Shown: positions 43,760 to 54,990, numbered from the stretch's first letter. The stretch: DNA of 64,000 nucleotides from Riptortus pedestris (GCA_019009955.1 CM032233.1:94034501-94098500); one strand, 5' to 3'. The notes: generated from the sequence alone by a model not told the origin. A program made the numbers and translations.

Positions 43760-44605
43760 TGAGGGTACCTGTATGGTCAGCCTCATAATCTGCCAGTTTT
43801 GGTAATATTATTATTATTTCTTATTTTATTTTGTTTATGTTGTAGAAGGGAATTTGGGAGGTAGGTGCCTCAGGTGAGAGTGCAGCTTAATATTTCAGCA
43901 TTATTTTTTATACTCGTATAAGTGATGGCTCACAATTTTTATAGATGATTTTAGGATAAGTGTGGACAATTCCTTCAAGATATATATACATACATATGTT
44001 CTATACCATCTTTCATAACGAAGTTTAGCCATCTAGATATCTGAGAGAGGCTTACCAGAAAATCCTTCCTGCTAACTACGCTGAACACTTAATGAAGATA
44101 GGGAGTCCCAGGTCTGTAGCGTTCTGTAGCTATTGGATATGTTGAAGTAGGAATTTAAGATAGAGAGGGAAATGAGGAGGGAGTGGATGGGTATAGGGAT
44201 GGTATATGGGAGGTGGGGGATAACTATCGGCCGATATCGAGTTTTCAGGGGGATAGTAGAGGAGTCTACATACCCAACTGGCGGGCGCTAGCTACAGCAC
44301 AGCCTGAATACCCTTTCGAGGAATGCAAACCATCCGTAAGCTCTTAGCTTCACTCCAACCTACCCCCCCCCTTCCTAACCTCTCTACTCTACATACATAT
44401 CCCAGACCGCAGCAACACCATATAAAATATCTACTGCATATGGGAAACTCTATCATCCACCCACCTCAATTCCCTAGAAGAAGCTCCCTGCCACGGGTGA
44501 GGTTCCCTTAGCTTCACCACGCTCCATCCTATTCGCAAAATCCCTTAATTGATTAATCTTATATGTGAATCATTCAAATAAAGGGCTAGAAGCGCTAGTA
44601 TAAAT
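43760..44605. other. No gene seen
   Basis: Mostly unique-looking. G-rich 44,160-44,270 and C-rich 44,345-44,375. The 62-codon frame at 44,323 is proline/histidine-rich and unsupported. Confidence 0.35.
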
Positions 44606-44609
44606 GATA

Positions 44610-44748
44610 CTGTTATGATACCAGCCGGCGAAGACCGTCGCCACTGGCTGATGATCGAGTACAGCTGACAAGCGCTTTCGAAGCGATGGCACCATCTTCA
44701 ATCCCGCGGGCCAGTGACGAAGGTCTTCACCGACAGGTATGACAACAG
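44610..44748 (-). mobile_element. Penelope-like terminal segment inside 39-bp inverted repeats
   Basis: Arms 44,610-44,648 and 44,710-44,748 match at 32 of 39 positions (read inward: CTGTT.T.ATACC, then CGG.GAAGACC, then CACTGGC). The spacer on the minus strand reads TTGAAGATGGTGCCATCGC, then TTCGAAAGCGCTTG. This is the GAAGATG...CGAAA order seen at the other Penelope-like segments. The 71-codon minus frame over this element is an artefact. Confidence 0.5.
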
Positions 44749-44879
44749 ATAAATCATTCTTTATTTCGTCCAAAAGTGACCTCAATTTAGTATTCGTTGA
44801 AGAAGAAAGAAATGGCCGAAGGCCAATAGATGAAAATCACGTGAACTATCCCCACTGATTTTTTTTCCTGTACAGGTAC

Positions 44880-44930
44880 CGTGCCCTCTATGACACCTCT
44901 TCAGGCGTAAAACACATTATAATAAAAATA
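44880..44930 (-). mobile_element. Possible Penelope-like terminal segment
   Basis: The minus strand reads ACGCCTGAAGAGGTGTCAT, then AGAGGGCACGGTACC with a short TACCTGTACAGG palindrome. No GAAAC follows, so only half the pattern is present. Confidence 0.3.
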
Positions 44931-44968
44931 TTCGACCTTACAACCTCGGTGGTCACGTCAAGACTAAG

Positions 44969-45577
44969 AAAAGTCCGTCACGCAGGGGCTGCGTAAACTA
45001 AGCAGATTTCCCTCGTGAAGTTTTACAATACATAAATTTATATACTGACGACACAACACCACAGCAATATAAAGTGAATAAATACAAACGGTAATGATAA
45101 ATCTATCAGGCAACCTCCCATCGGAAAGCGTCTGAATTGTAAATAAACTGGTCTGCCAACCTGTTCGAGGTGAACACATAGGTAGACCAATTCTTCACCG
45201 GAAAGAAAAACAATACTGAAATATGAATATAACATATTAATTTATTTGAAAACTATTTCCTATATCTATTACTGTAATTTATAATGAATCTGAATAATGC
45301 TGATCTCAATAACTCAAATTTTAGTAGGAAGGGGAGGGGGGGGGGGTCAACAGAAAGTATTTGCATTTATCTGACAAAGTAGAAGTTCAAGGAAAACAAT
45401 ATTTGGTATTGTTGGTAAACTTAGAATGAAGTAGGTCATGATATAACAGCTTATTATTAATATAACATTAGCAGGAGTGGGGGTTTTACTGAAGGCTGAA
45501 AACTGTAAAATGTTTCGAAAAATGCCCCATGAGTACGACCTCAATAGCTGATTTCCCTTAAGGGAAATGTGCTAAAA
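44969..45577 (-). mobile_element. HINE, class L, complete ends, central deletion
   Basis: Perfect 3' tip and hairpin, class L module and the first part of the core, then a jump from 'gaaaactgtaaaatg' to 'tttcgaaaaatgccccatgagtacg' and the 5' palindrome (GATTTCCCTTAAGGGAAATG, TGCTAAAA). The whole middle with the TA core is deleted. Confidence 0.85.
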
Positions 45578-45756
45578 TTAAGATCTACCATCTACACCTC
45601 TAACGTGTCTTCCCTCTATGTAGAGGGAAATTATTCAGTGTAGATATTTCACGAGTTTTTATTTATTGACCTTCGGCTATTCCTCCTTTATTCTTTATTG
45701 TAAATACTGACCCAATTATTGAATATGCCAATCTATAATTGGGCTTACACTTACTG

Positions 45757-45759
<3 letters not shown>

Positions 45760-45809
<50 letters not shown>

Positions 45810-45859
45810 TCGCTCTCCTCTCCTCTCTCCTCTCCTTTCTCTCTCTCTCTCTCTCTCTC

Positions 45860-45920
<61 letters not shown>

Positions 45921-46055
45921 TCCCTCTCTCCCCCCTCCTCTCTCTCCCCCTCTCCTCTCTCCCTCTCCTCTCTCTCCTCTCTCCTCTCTCTCTCTCTCTC
46001 CCTCCTCCCTCTCTCCCCCTCCCCCTCTCTTCCTCTCACTCTCACCTACTCTCTC

Positions 46056-46099
<44 letters not shown>

Positions 46100-46128
46100 T
46101 CTCTCTCCCTCTCCCTCTCCCCCTCCTA
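45760..46128. repeat. (CT)n polypyrimidine tract, about 370 bp
   Basis: Almost pure pyrimidine on the plus strand, mostly CT dinucleotides with CCT and CCC interruptions. It yields open frames of 109-212 codons of Leu/Ser (plus) or Arg/Glu (minus), none of them genes. Confidence 0.95.
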
Positions 46129-46149
46129 CTACACTGTGATGTTTTGTGA

Positions 46150-46201
46150 TGTCATTTTAGCAGATTTCACTCAAGGGCTTTCACTACACGCATTCTCTCG
46201 C

Positions 46202-46278
<77 letters not shown>
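46150..46278 (+). mobile_element. HINE 5' tip followed by (CT)n(TA)n
   Basis: TTTTAGCAGATTTCACTCAA is followed within 35 bp by CT repeats (46,200-46,226) and TA repeats (46,226-46,278). Only the 5' terminus is recognisable. Confidence 0.5.
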
Positions 46279-46279
<1 letters not shown>

Positions 46280-46900
46280 GCTCAGGGATTCCCAAGTTCG
46301 CGTTCAACTAAAATCGCCAAATGCATTAATAAACTGCTGAGACTTGGTGTGCCATAATTGCGACCCCTTAAGAATCATTTCAGTCCATTTTCAACCACGT
46401 AATCTTCTCCAGTACTTCTCCAGTGACCATAACTTTGGAATTTCCAATGGAATGCCATACTTTTTATGACCGATTCTTGTAGAAGATCAAATTCTAAAAC
46501 GAGTTATTCTAGTTGACACATCCTTTAGGAGTAAAACGCACAAAATTTTAATTCAGAAACGCCACGTTTTATGGAAAAATGCTGCCACATAAAAGTTGTA
46601 ACCAACGAAATTATCTTTGAAACATGGAACAGTAAATGTTCGATGATAATATTTTTTATCCTAGATAAAATTCTTTCAGATCTCAAAGGAGATAATAATC
46701 TCTCACGATTTAATTTGTAATGAAATATATTTATTTTATTATTGGAGGGTCCTAAATGCTCGGGTTAACATTTATACTTTCCCAATAATTTTAAGAAATA
46801 TTAAATCTATATTTTGCATTTTATTAAAGGAAGACTAAAGATGTTTTAATATTTAATACATTATTTGCCAAATACAAAAGAAGATACAAAGCGAAAACAG
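46280..46900. other. No gene seen
   Basis: AT-rich, no motif. 46,300-46,360 is the non-repetitive end of a frame that starts in the CT tract. Confidence 0.35.
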
Positions 46901-46901
<1 letters not shown>

Positions 46902-46947
<46 letters not shown>

Positions 46948-47105
46948 TGAAGTATATAAGATAAAGGTTATTTACTTTTTTGACCCAACATGGCTTAGAA
47001 TTATGATGTTTATTCATCTTCAAGATAAGATTAGTGTATATCTGTAGAAATCGTGGCTTGAGGACAATCACAATAGGTGATTTCATATTAAGGAAAGTTT
47101 TTTAA
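46902..47105 (-). mobile_element. Strongly diverged HINE 5' part
   Basis: TA tract 46,902-46,944. Later 'atcttcaagataagattag', 'gaaatcgtggcttgaggac', 'tcacaataggtgatttca' and 'attaaggaaag' follow the order of the 5' region with many changes. Confidence 0.45.
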
Positions 47106-47590
47106 ACCAATGTAACTCTGTACGGAGAATTTCGAAAGATGCTAGGGCAATGGGCGAAACCTTATCTGGTCTAGTATAAATTTAATGTCCTTGAAACAGA
47201 GTTGAAGGGCTAGACATAGAGGTAGGACGGCTGGGCCATTGCTGGAGCAATTAACCTTTAACGCTTCCCGGCTGCCTAGAGGGTGAATGACACAATTTTT
47301 ATGCGTAGCATTTAACCTTTATGAATTATGGCTTGGGGTCGGGGCTCACTCGGAAGGGCTGATCACTCTCAAACAACCATATAGGAATCGATTATTTTTT
47401 TTACATCTCCCACAGGTTTTTTCGTTCCCTCTCACACCAGAGAGCCACTCATGAAGTTTAAGTGAAATTTTATGAATGAATTTTATTTTTTTGATGCGAT
47501 TCATAAAACTGAGATATTACGAATTTTCGCTTCACCAATCGATGGCGGGAGTACAAAAAATAATGAAAACATTAAATCATTATTAAAATT
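47106..47590. other. No gene seen
   Basis: 47,150-47,380 is GC-richer and unrecognised. A HINE-like word ('ataaaactgagatattacgaattttcg') occurs at 47,500-47,530. Confidence 0.35.
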
Positions 47591-47592
47591 CA

Positions 47593-48033
47593 TTTTAGCA
47601 GAGTTCCCATAAGGGAAAACAGCTATTGAGGTCGTACTCATGACGAGATTTTCGAAAAATTTCTTCAAATGTCCATCGATCCTACCCAAGAGATGACGAA
47701 AATGAGGTCCGTTCAAAACTGTATATATATATCCGGAAATATCTCCATTATTATGCCTCGGATCGAAAAATTGTATAAAATCAATGTTATTGAAAATTAA
47801 ATTTACTATAAATATTGTTCTATACTTTTATTCTCTATCTTGAATATTAACCAAGATATTTGCATTTGTATTGTGTGTGTGGTCGGCAGAAATCGGCTAT
47901 ATTCGGGACTTTCCTAAGAAAGCTCGTTCGGCCGTTTCCGTAACTGTTAGTACCTCTTGAATTGGTTTAGAGACTCGTTACTACTACTGTTACTAGTAGG
48001 CAGATTTCTCTATTGTAAAACTTCACGTGGGGG
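47593..48033 (+). mobile_element. HINE, class M, first half of a fused pair
   Basis: Starts TTTTAGCAGAGTTCCCATAA and runs through a short TA remnant, the core and the class M module ('ggtcggcagaaatcggctat', 'gaattggtttagagactcg'). It stops at CACGTGGG, followed by extra G's, exactly where the subterminal GGGAAATCTGCT would follow. Confidence 0.85.
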
Positions 48034-48695
48034 GGGGACAGCTATTGAGGTCGTACTCATGACGAGATTTTCGAAAACTTTCTTCAAATGTCCATCGATC
48101 CTACCCAAGAGATGACAAAAATGAGGTCCGTTCAAAACTGTATATATATATTTATCTGTTAACACTCTTAAACTCGGTACTTTAGTAAAAAGGAAGATCA
48201 AATTCGTTAAAGGCTGAAATCGGACCAGTAGAAGGGGGGTTTAGAGGGGGGAATTTCAAAAAGTCGAAATATCTCCGTTACTATACGTCGGATAGGAAAA
48301 TTATATAAAGTTAATCTTATTGCAAATTAAATTTACTATAAATATTGTTGTATACATTTATTGTCTACCTTGAATATTAACCGAAATATTTGCATTTTAC
48401 AGATTTCAGCCTTGAATAAACCTCCACTTCTACTCTTGTTACATAAACAATACTCTGTTATATAATAAACCACATTATTCGAAGCTGAAATCCCAAATAT
48501 TGTTTTCCAGAGACCTTTGTTATAGGAGATACATTCTTATTAAGTATGTGTGGATAACGGACGAGGTGAGATCGGCTAAGGTCGGTTATATTCGTTTCTG
48601 CCGAAAGCTAGTTCGGCCGTTTCCGTAACTGTACGGCACTCGCATGGAGATTTCTTTACCTTATTACTTCTCGTAAGATATTTCTCGTTCTCGCG
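48034..48695 (+). mobile_element. HINE, second half of a fused pair
   Basis: Begins at 'acagctattgaggtcgtactc', i.e. just inside the 5' palindrome, directly after the G run of the previous copy. Core is complete. It goes on to 'gtcggttatattcgtttctgccg', 'ggccgtttccgtaactg' and 'cggcactcgcatggagatttc' (class S type 3' module), then decays before the hairpin. Confidence 0.8.
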
Positions 48696-49170
48696 ACCAC
48701 ATTCGCCTATGCAGGTGCTGCGTAAACTAAGCAATTTCCTAAGTGCTGGTATAGCATACCAAACTGATGAGTAGAAGGGAGGGGAGGGGAGTTACGGACG
48801 CAGAAAACAAGGAGTTATGAATAACTCGGTTAATACTTGAGTTACGACAAAATGCATAGAGCACAATTGCAGACCATCAATAGTTTAACAAGATTGATTT
48901 CAGCCAATTACAAATACGATCTTTAGAGTTGCATCGAAAGCTTAAATATCGAGTATAGTAAAATTCAATTAAACTATTTCGGGTAAAGAATGAAAACCCT
49001 TAATTTACGTCAGCACATAAGGTATTTGTATATCACAAAGTAAAAGTTAAAAGAAAACCATATTAGGTATTCAACCTTGGAAGGATGTGGTTCATGACAT
49101 AACAGCTTATTGTTGATATGACATGAGTAGAAGTGAGGGATTATTGTAGGCAGAACTTTTATATAAAACA

Positions 49171-50235
49171 CTAGCTCAGATACCCGGCTTCGCCCGGGAA
49201 ATCATTTGAGGCTGAATGGTGAAGGTATTTTTTAGCAGGCTTTACATTGCACAATATTTTGTCATTTACCCGTCCCATTGTTTAGGATTGATACCCATCT
49301 TTGCCGTGGATTTGCTAATAATAGAATTATTTGTTCGATAAGGCTTCACAGTCTTCGATATTTTTATATTTCCCGTCTCTTATACATGTAAATATGCTGA
49401 ATTTTTATTTCAGGCCTCCCTTTTAACCCCCCTCCATTTCGAACCTAAAAATTTTAATATAACTTATAATCGTGGAAGAATTAATGCTAATTGACATACC
49501 GAGTTTTGTTAAGTTCGGTTCAGCCGTTAGTGCCCGTTAAAGTTTTAACTTATAACTCATTTTTACTTAGGTATACGACAAAAGTGTATATAACAAAAGT
49601 TACTCCAAATAACAAAATAAACAACTTTTGTTATGTGCATATTTGCGGAAAAACCAATAGGAAAGGAAATATCGCTATTTTTAATTTCAGGCTTCCCTTA
49701 TAACCCCCACTCCTGCCCGTCCATAGAAATGTTGGCATGGCTTATTATAATGAAAGCCTCACTGCTAATACACATACCGAGTTTTATTTAGTTCGGTTGA
49801 GTCTTTTTTGGCAAATAATATTGTTGACTCCCGCTATAATTTTTAGGGTATAACGCATTTAAACTTCGGTATACGACAAAAGTGTATATAACAAAAGTTA
49901 CTCTAAATAACAAAATAAACAACTTTTGTTATGTGCATATTTACCGAAAACCAATAGGAAACGAACTATCGCTATTTTTAATTTCAAGCTTCCCTTATAA
50001 CCCCCACTTTTGTTCGTCTCAGAGAAAATAAATATAGCCTAAAGTCTAAGTTGGATTAGTAGTAATATACATACCAAGTTTCATAAAATTCGGTTCAGCC
50101 GTTTATGCGTGAAAAGGTAACATACAAACAAACATACACGAAAGAAACAAAATGCAGATATGGTGTCTATGACATGTGAAACGAAAAGTTATCGTGAAAT
50201 TTCGCGAAAAAAATCAATGTACAGACAGAGGTTAC

Positions 50236-50290
<55 letters not shown>
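49171..50290 (-). mobile_element. Helitron, complete (copy D)
   Basis: Minus orientation. 5' TC at 50,290-50,289, then a TA run and AAAATTGTAACCTCTGTCTG. The 3' end has the GC hairpin CCCGG-GCGAAG-CCGGG, TATCTGAG and CTAG (49,174-49,171). Flanks are A on the 5' side and T on the 3' side, without target duplication, the canonical Helitron signature. The interior has about three of the 298-bp units. It has no Rep or helicase coding, so it is non-autonomous. Confidence 0.88.
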
Positions 50291-50358
50291 TTTAAACATG
50301 GAGTTTGGTAACGATCAAACAAAAATTGCTTCCAAAAGAGCGCTAACAGACAAATCTA

Positions 50359-51980
50359 TCTATATATATATAAAATTGTAACCTCTGTCTGTACATTGAT
50401 TTTTTTCGCGAAATTTCACGATAACTTTTCGTTTCACATGTCATAGACACCATAACTGCATTTTGTTTCTTTGGTGTCTGTTTGTTTGTTTGTTTGTTTA
50501 TTTGTTTGTTTGTTTATTTGTTTGTTTGTTTGTTTGTTACCTTTTCACGCATAAACGGCTGAACCGAATTTTATGAAACTTGGTATGTATATTACTACTA
50601 GCCCAACTTAGACTTTAGGCTATATTAATGTTCTCTAAGACGAACAGGAGTGGGGGTTATAAGGGAGGCCTGAAATTAAAAATAGCGATATTTCATTTTC
50701 TATTGCTTTTTCAGCAAATATGCTCATAACAAAAGTTGTTTATTTTGTAATTTAGAGTAACTTTTGTTATATGCACTTTTGCCGTATACGGAAGTATAAA
50801 TGAGTTATACGCTAAACACTATAGCGGGAGTCCACAATTTTATTTGGCATAAAAGACTCAACCGAACTAAAACAAACTCGCTGTGTGAATTAATACTAAC
50901 GATTTACTTATAATAAGCCATACTAACATTTCTAGGGACGGGCAGGAGTGGGGGTTATAAGGGAGACCAGAAATTAAAAATAGCGATATTTCGTTTCCTA
51001 TTGCTTTTTCAGCAAATATGCACATAACAAAAGTTGTTTATTTTGTTATTTAGAGTAACTTTTGTAATATGCACTTTTGCCGTATACGGAAGCATAAATG
51101 AGTTATACGCTATAAACTAAAGCGGGAGTCCACAATTTTATTGGGCACTAAAGACTCAACCGAATTAAACCAAACTCGGTATGTGAATTATTACTAACGC
51201 CTTCATTATAATAAGCTATACTCACATTTCTAGGGACGGGCAGGAGTGTGGGTTATAAGGAAGGCCTGAAATTAATAATAGCGATATTTCGTTTCCTATT
51301 GCTTTTTCAGCAAATATGCACATAACAAAAGTTGTTTATTTTGTTATTTAGAGTAACTTTTGTAATATGCACTTTTGCCGTATACGGAAGCATAAATGAG
51401 TTATACGCTATAAACTAAAGCGGGAGTCCACAATTTTATTTGGCACTAAAGACTCAACCGAATTAAACCAAACTCGGTATGTGAATTATTACTAACGCCT
51501 TCATTATAATAAGCTATACTCACATTTCTAGGGACGGGCAGGAGTGTGGGTTATAAGGAAGGCCTGAAATTAATAATAGCGATATTTCGTTTCCTATTGT
51601 TTTTTCAGCAAATATGCACATAACAAAAGTTGTTTATTTTGTTATTTAGAGTAACTTTTGTTATATCCACTTTTGCCGTATACGGAAGCATAAATGAGTT
51701 ATACGCTATAAACTAAAGCGGGAGTCCACAATTTTATTTGGCACAAAAGACTCAACCGAACTAAATAAGACGGAGACGGGAAATATGACAATATGCAGGA
51801 CAGTGAAGTCTTACATAAAAAATTAATTTTATTATTAACAAATGCCAGCAACGGGTATTAACCCTAAACACTGGAACGGGTAAATGTCAAAATATTGTGC
51901 AAAGTAAAGCCTTGCCAAAAATATACCATCACCATTCAGCCTCAAATGAATTCCCGAGCGAAGCCGGGTATCTGAGCTAG
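50359..51980 (+). mobile_element. Helitron, complete (copy A of a tandem array)
   Basis: Starts TCTATATATATATAAAATTG after an A and ends CTGAGCTAG followed by T. A (TTTG)n run (50,475-50,540) precedes 'ttaccttttcacgcataaacgg'. Four 298-bp units follow, with CAGGAGTG at 50,645, 50,943, 51,241 and 51,539. The next copy follows without any spacer. Confidence 0.88.
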
Positions 51981-53075
51981 TATATATATAAAATTGTAAC
52001 CTCTGTCTGTACATTGATTTTTTTCGCGAAATTTCACGATAACTTTTCGTTTCACATGTCATAGACACCATATCTGCATTTTGTTTCTTTCGTGTATGTT
52101 TGTTTGTTTGTTTGTTTGTTTGTTTGTTACCTTTTCACGCATAAACGGCTGAACCGAATTTTATGAAACTTGGTATGTATATTACTACTAACCCAACTTA
52201 GACTTTAGGCTATATTAATTTTCTCTGAGACGAACAGGAGTGGGGGTTATAAGGGAAGCCTGAAATTAAAAATATCGATATTTCGTTTTCTATTGGTTTT
52301 TCGGCAAATATGCACATAACAAAAGTTGTTTATTTTGTTATTTAGAGTAACTTTTGTTATATACACTTTTGTCGTATACCGAAGTTTAAATGCGTTATAC
52401 GCTAAAAACTATAGCGGGAGTCCACAATTTTATTTGGCACAAAAGACTCAACTGAACTAAACCAAACTCGGTATGTGTATTAGCAGTGAGGCCTTCATTA
52501 TAATAAGCCATACCAACATTTCTATGAACGGGCAGGAGTGGGGGTTATAAGGGAAGCCTGAAATTAAAAATAGTGAAATTTCGTTTCCTATTGGTTTTTC
52601 CGCAAATATAAACATAACAAAAGTTGTTTATTTTGTTATTTGGAGTAACTTTTCTTATATACACTTTTGTCGTATACCTAAGTATAAATGAGTTATACGT
52701 TAAAACTTTAGCGGGCACTAACGGCTTAACCGAACTTAACAAAACTCGGTATGTCAATTAGCATTAATTCTTCCATGATTATAAGTTATATTAAAATTTT
52801 TAGGTTCGAACGGGAGGGGGGTTATAAGGGAGGCCTGAAATAAAAATTCACCATATTTACATGTATAAGAGACGCGAAATATAAAAATATCGAAGACTGT
52901 GAAGCCTTATCGAACAAATTATTAGTATTAGCAAATCCACGGCAAAGACGGGTATCAATCCTAAACACTGGGACGGGTAAATGTCAAAATATTGTGCAAT
53001 GTAAAGCCTGCTAAAAAATTCCATCATCATTCAGCCTCAAATGAATTCCCGGGCGAAGCCGGGTATCTGAGCTAG
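51981..53075 (+). mobile_element. Helitron (copy B of the tandem array)
   Basis: Begins immediately after copy A's CTAG with TATATATATAAAATTG. The initial TC is absent, so the junction is CTAG|TATATATA. It has two internal units and ends with hairpin CCCGGGCGAAGCCGGG, TATCTGAG and CTAG. It is the shortest copy of the array because it has fewer units. Confidence 0.85.
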
Positions 53076-54719
53076 TATATATATAAAATTGTAACCTCTG
53101 TCTGTACATTGATTTTTTTCGCGAAATTTCACGATAACTTTTCGTTTCACATGTCCTAGACACAATAACTCCAATTTGTTTCTTTGGTGTCTGTTTGTTT
53201 GTTTATTTGTTTGTTTGTTTGTTTGTTTGTTACCTTTTCACGCAGAAACGGCTGAACCGAATTTTATGAGACTTGGTATGTGTGTTAGTACTAACCCAAC
53301 TTAGACTTTAGGCTATATTAAAATTCTCTGAGATGAACAGGAGTGGGAGTTATAAGGGAGGCCTGAAATTAAAAATAGCGATATTTCGTTTCTTATTGGT
53401 TTTTTGTCAAATATGAACATAACAAAAGTTGTTTATTTTGTTATTTAGAGTAACTTTTGTTATATAAACTTTTTTCATATACCGATTTATAAACGAGATA
53501 TACGCTAAAACCTACAGCGGAAGTGAACAATTTTATTTAGGACAAAAGACCCAACCGAAATAAATAAAACTCGGTATGTGTATTAGCACTAACGCTTTCA
53601 TTATAACAAGCTACACCAACATTTCTAGGAACGGGCAGGAGTGGGGGTTGTAAGGGAGGCCTGAATTTAAAAATAGCGGTATTTCGATTTCTATTCGTTT
53701 TTCGGCAAATATGAACATAACAAGAGTTGTTTATTTTGTTATTTAGAGTAACTTTTGTCATACAAACTTTTTTCATATACCGATTTATAAACGAGATATA
53801 CGCTAAAATATATAGCGGAAGTGAACAATTTTATTTAGGACAAAAGACCCAACCGAAATAAATAAAACTCGGTATGTGTATTAGCACTAACGCTTTCATT
53901 ATAACAAGGTACACCAATATTTCTAGGAACGGGCAGGAGTGGGGGTTGTAAGGGAGGCCTGAATTTAAAAATAGCGGTATTTCGATTTCTATTCGTTTTT
54001 CGGCAAATATGAACATAACAAGAGTTGTTTATTTTGTTATTTAGAGTAACTTTTGTCATATAAACCTTTTTCGTATACCGAATTATAAACGAGATATACG
54101 CTAAAATATATAGCGGAAGTGAACAATTTTAATTGGGACAAAAGACCCAGCCGATCTAAATAAAACTCGGTATGTGTATTAGCACTAATGTATTCATTAT
54201 AATAAGCCATACCAACATTTCTAGGGACGGGCAGTAGTGGGGGTTGTAAGGAAGGCCTGAATTTAAAAATAGCGGATTTCGTTTACTATTGGTTTTTCTG
54301 CAAATATGCACATAACAAAAGATGTTTATTTTGTTATTTAAAGTAACTTTTGTTATATACACTTTTTTCGTATACCGAATTATAAACGAGATATACAATA
54401 AAACTAAAGTAATTTGCGTAGAAATATTGATATGCTCAACAATTCTGTCCAATATGAACTACCAGGTACCTCACCCGGAAAAATTAATTCAAATCTATGT
54501 TAATAGTTTGTCCTTAATATCTGAAATCTATGAATAATACACAGGAGACGGGAAATATGACAATTTGGAGGACAATGAAGTCTAAAAACGACGGGTATGA
54601 ACCCTAAACACTGGGACGGGGAAATGACAAAATATTATGAAAAGTAAACCCTTGCCAAAACAATATAATCACCATTCAGCCTCAAATGAATTCCCAGGCG
54701 AAGCCGGGTATCTGAGCTA

Positions 54720-54720
<1 letters not shown>
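53076..54720 (+). mobile_element. Helitron (copy C of the tandem array)
   Basis: Same junction type as B (CTAG|TATATATATAAAATTG). Units are more diverged from those of A, but the pair at 53,500-53,800 and 53,800-54,100 is nearly identical, indicating recent local duplication. 54,400-54,550 holds the unit-free region preceding the 3' end, including 'tctgtccaatatgaactacc'. It ends CTAG at 54,717-54,720, followed by T. Confidence 0.85.
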
Positions 54721-54771
<51 letters not shown>

Positions 54772-54894
54772 TTGGAATAGAACTACTTTTCGTCTTCTTC
54801 TGGGTAGGGTTGATGGATATTTGAGGAAATCTGCGTCACGAGTAATGCCTTAAGGCTATATCGTTACATAGGACCTTCCTCTGGCTGTGTCAAT

Positions 54895-54990
54895 CAGAAA
54901 AATGATATGAGAATTACCTTATAGTGTTCTCTATGAACGTGAAACAAGTTGAAAAATAAAAATTATTTTAATAATCATTTGGTGTTTTTA
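54895..54990 (+). mobile_element. Fragment of the 57-59 kb foldback element
   Basis: 'tatgaacgtgaaacaagttg' then AAAAATAAAAATTAT and 'aataatcatttgg' align with 59,028-59,090. It keeps GAAAC where the 59 kb arm has GAGAC. Confidence 0.6.

Larger units (their letters stand above)
48705..54860 (-). mobile_element. HINE split into three pieces by Helitron insertions
   Basis: Pieces: 48,705-49,170 (3' tip 'gcctatgcaggtgctgcgtaaac', diverged core, ending 'atataaaaca'), 50,291-50,358 ('tttaaacatggagtttggtaacg...gctaacagacaaatcta') and 54,721-54,860 (TA tract, 'gttggaatagaactacttttcg', 'gggtagggttgatgg', 'gcgtcacgagtaatgcc'). Put in order they follow the family consensus. Between pieces 1 and 2 the consensus is ATAAAAC(G/A)TTTAAATAT, so the first Helitron landed between A and T. 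Confidence 0.75.

Noticed and set aside
44323..44785. Frames over 44.3-44.8 kb as protein-coding
   Set aside because: One is over a C-rich stretch. The other runs across an inverted repeat with Penelope-like core, which explains its apparent complexity.
45716..46357. Frames of 109-212 codons of Leu/Ser or Arg/Glu repeats
   Set aside because: Translation of the CT tract and adjoining TA repeat. No non-repetitive domain of any length.
50645..54400. Possible satellite array or long terminal repeats around 50-54 kb
   Set aside because: The 298-bp units are confined between Helitron termini (TC...hairpin-CTAG), so the repeat belongs to the elements' interior.
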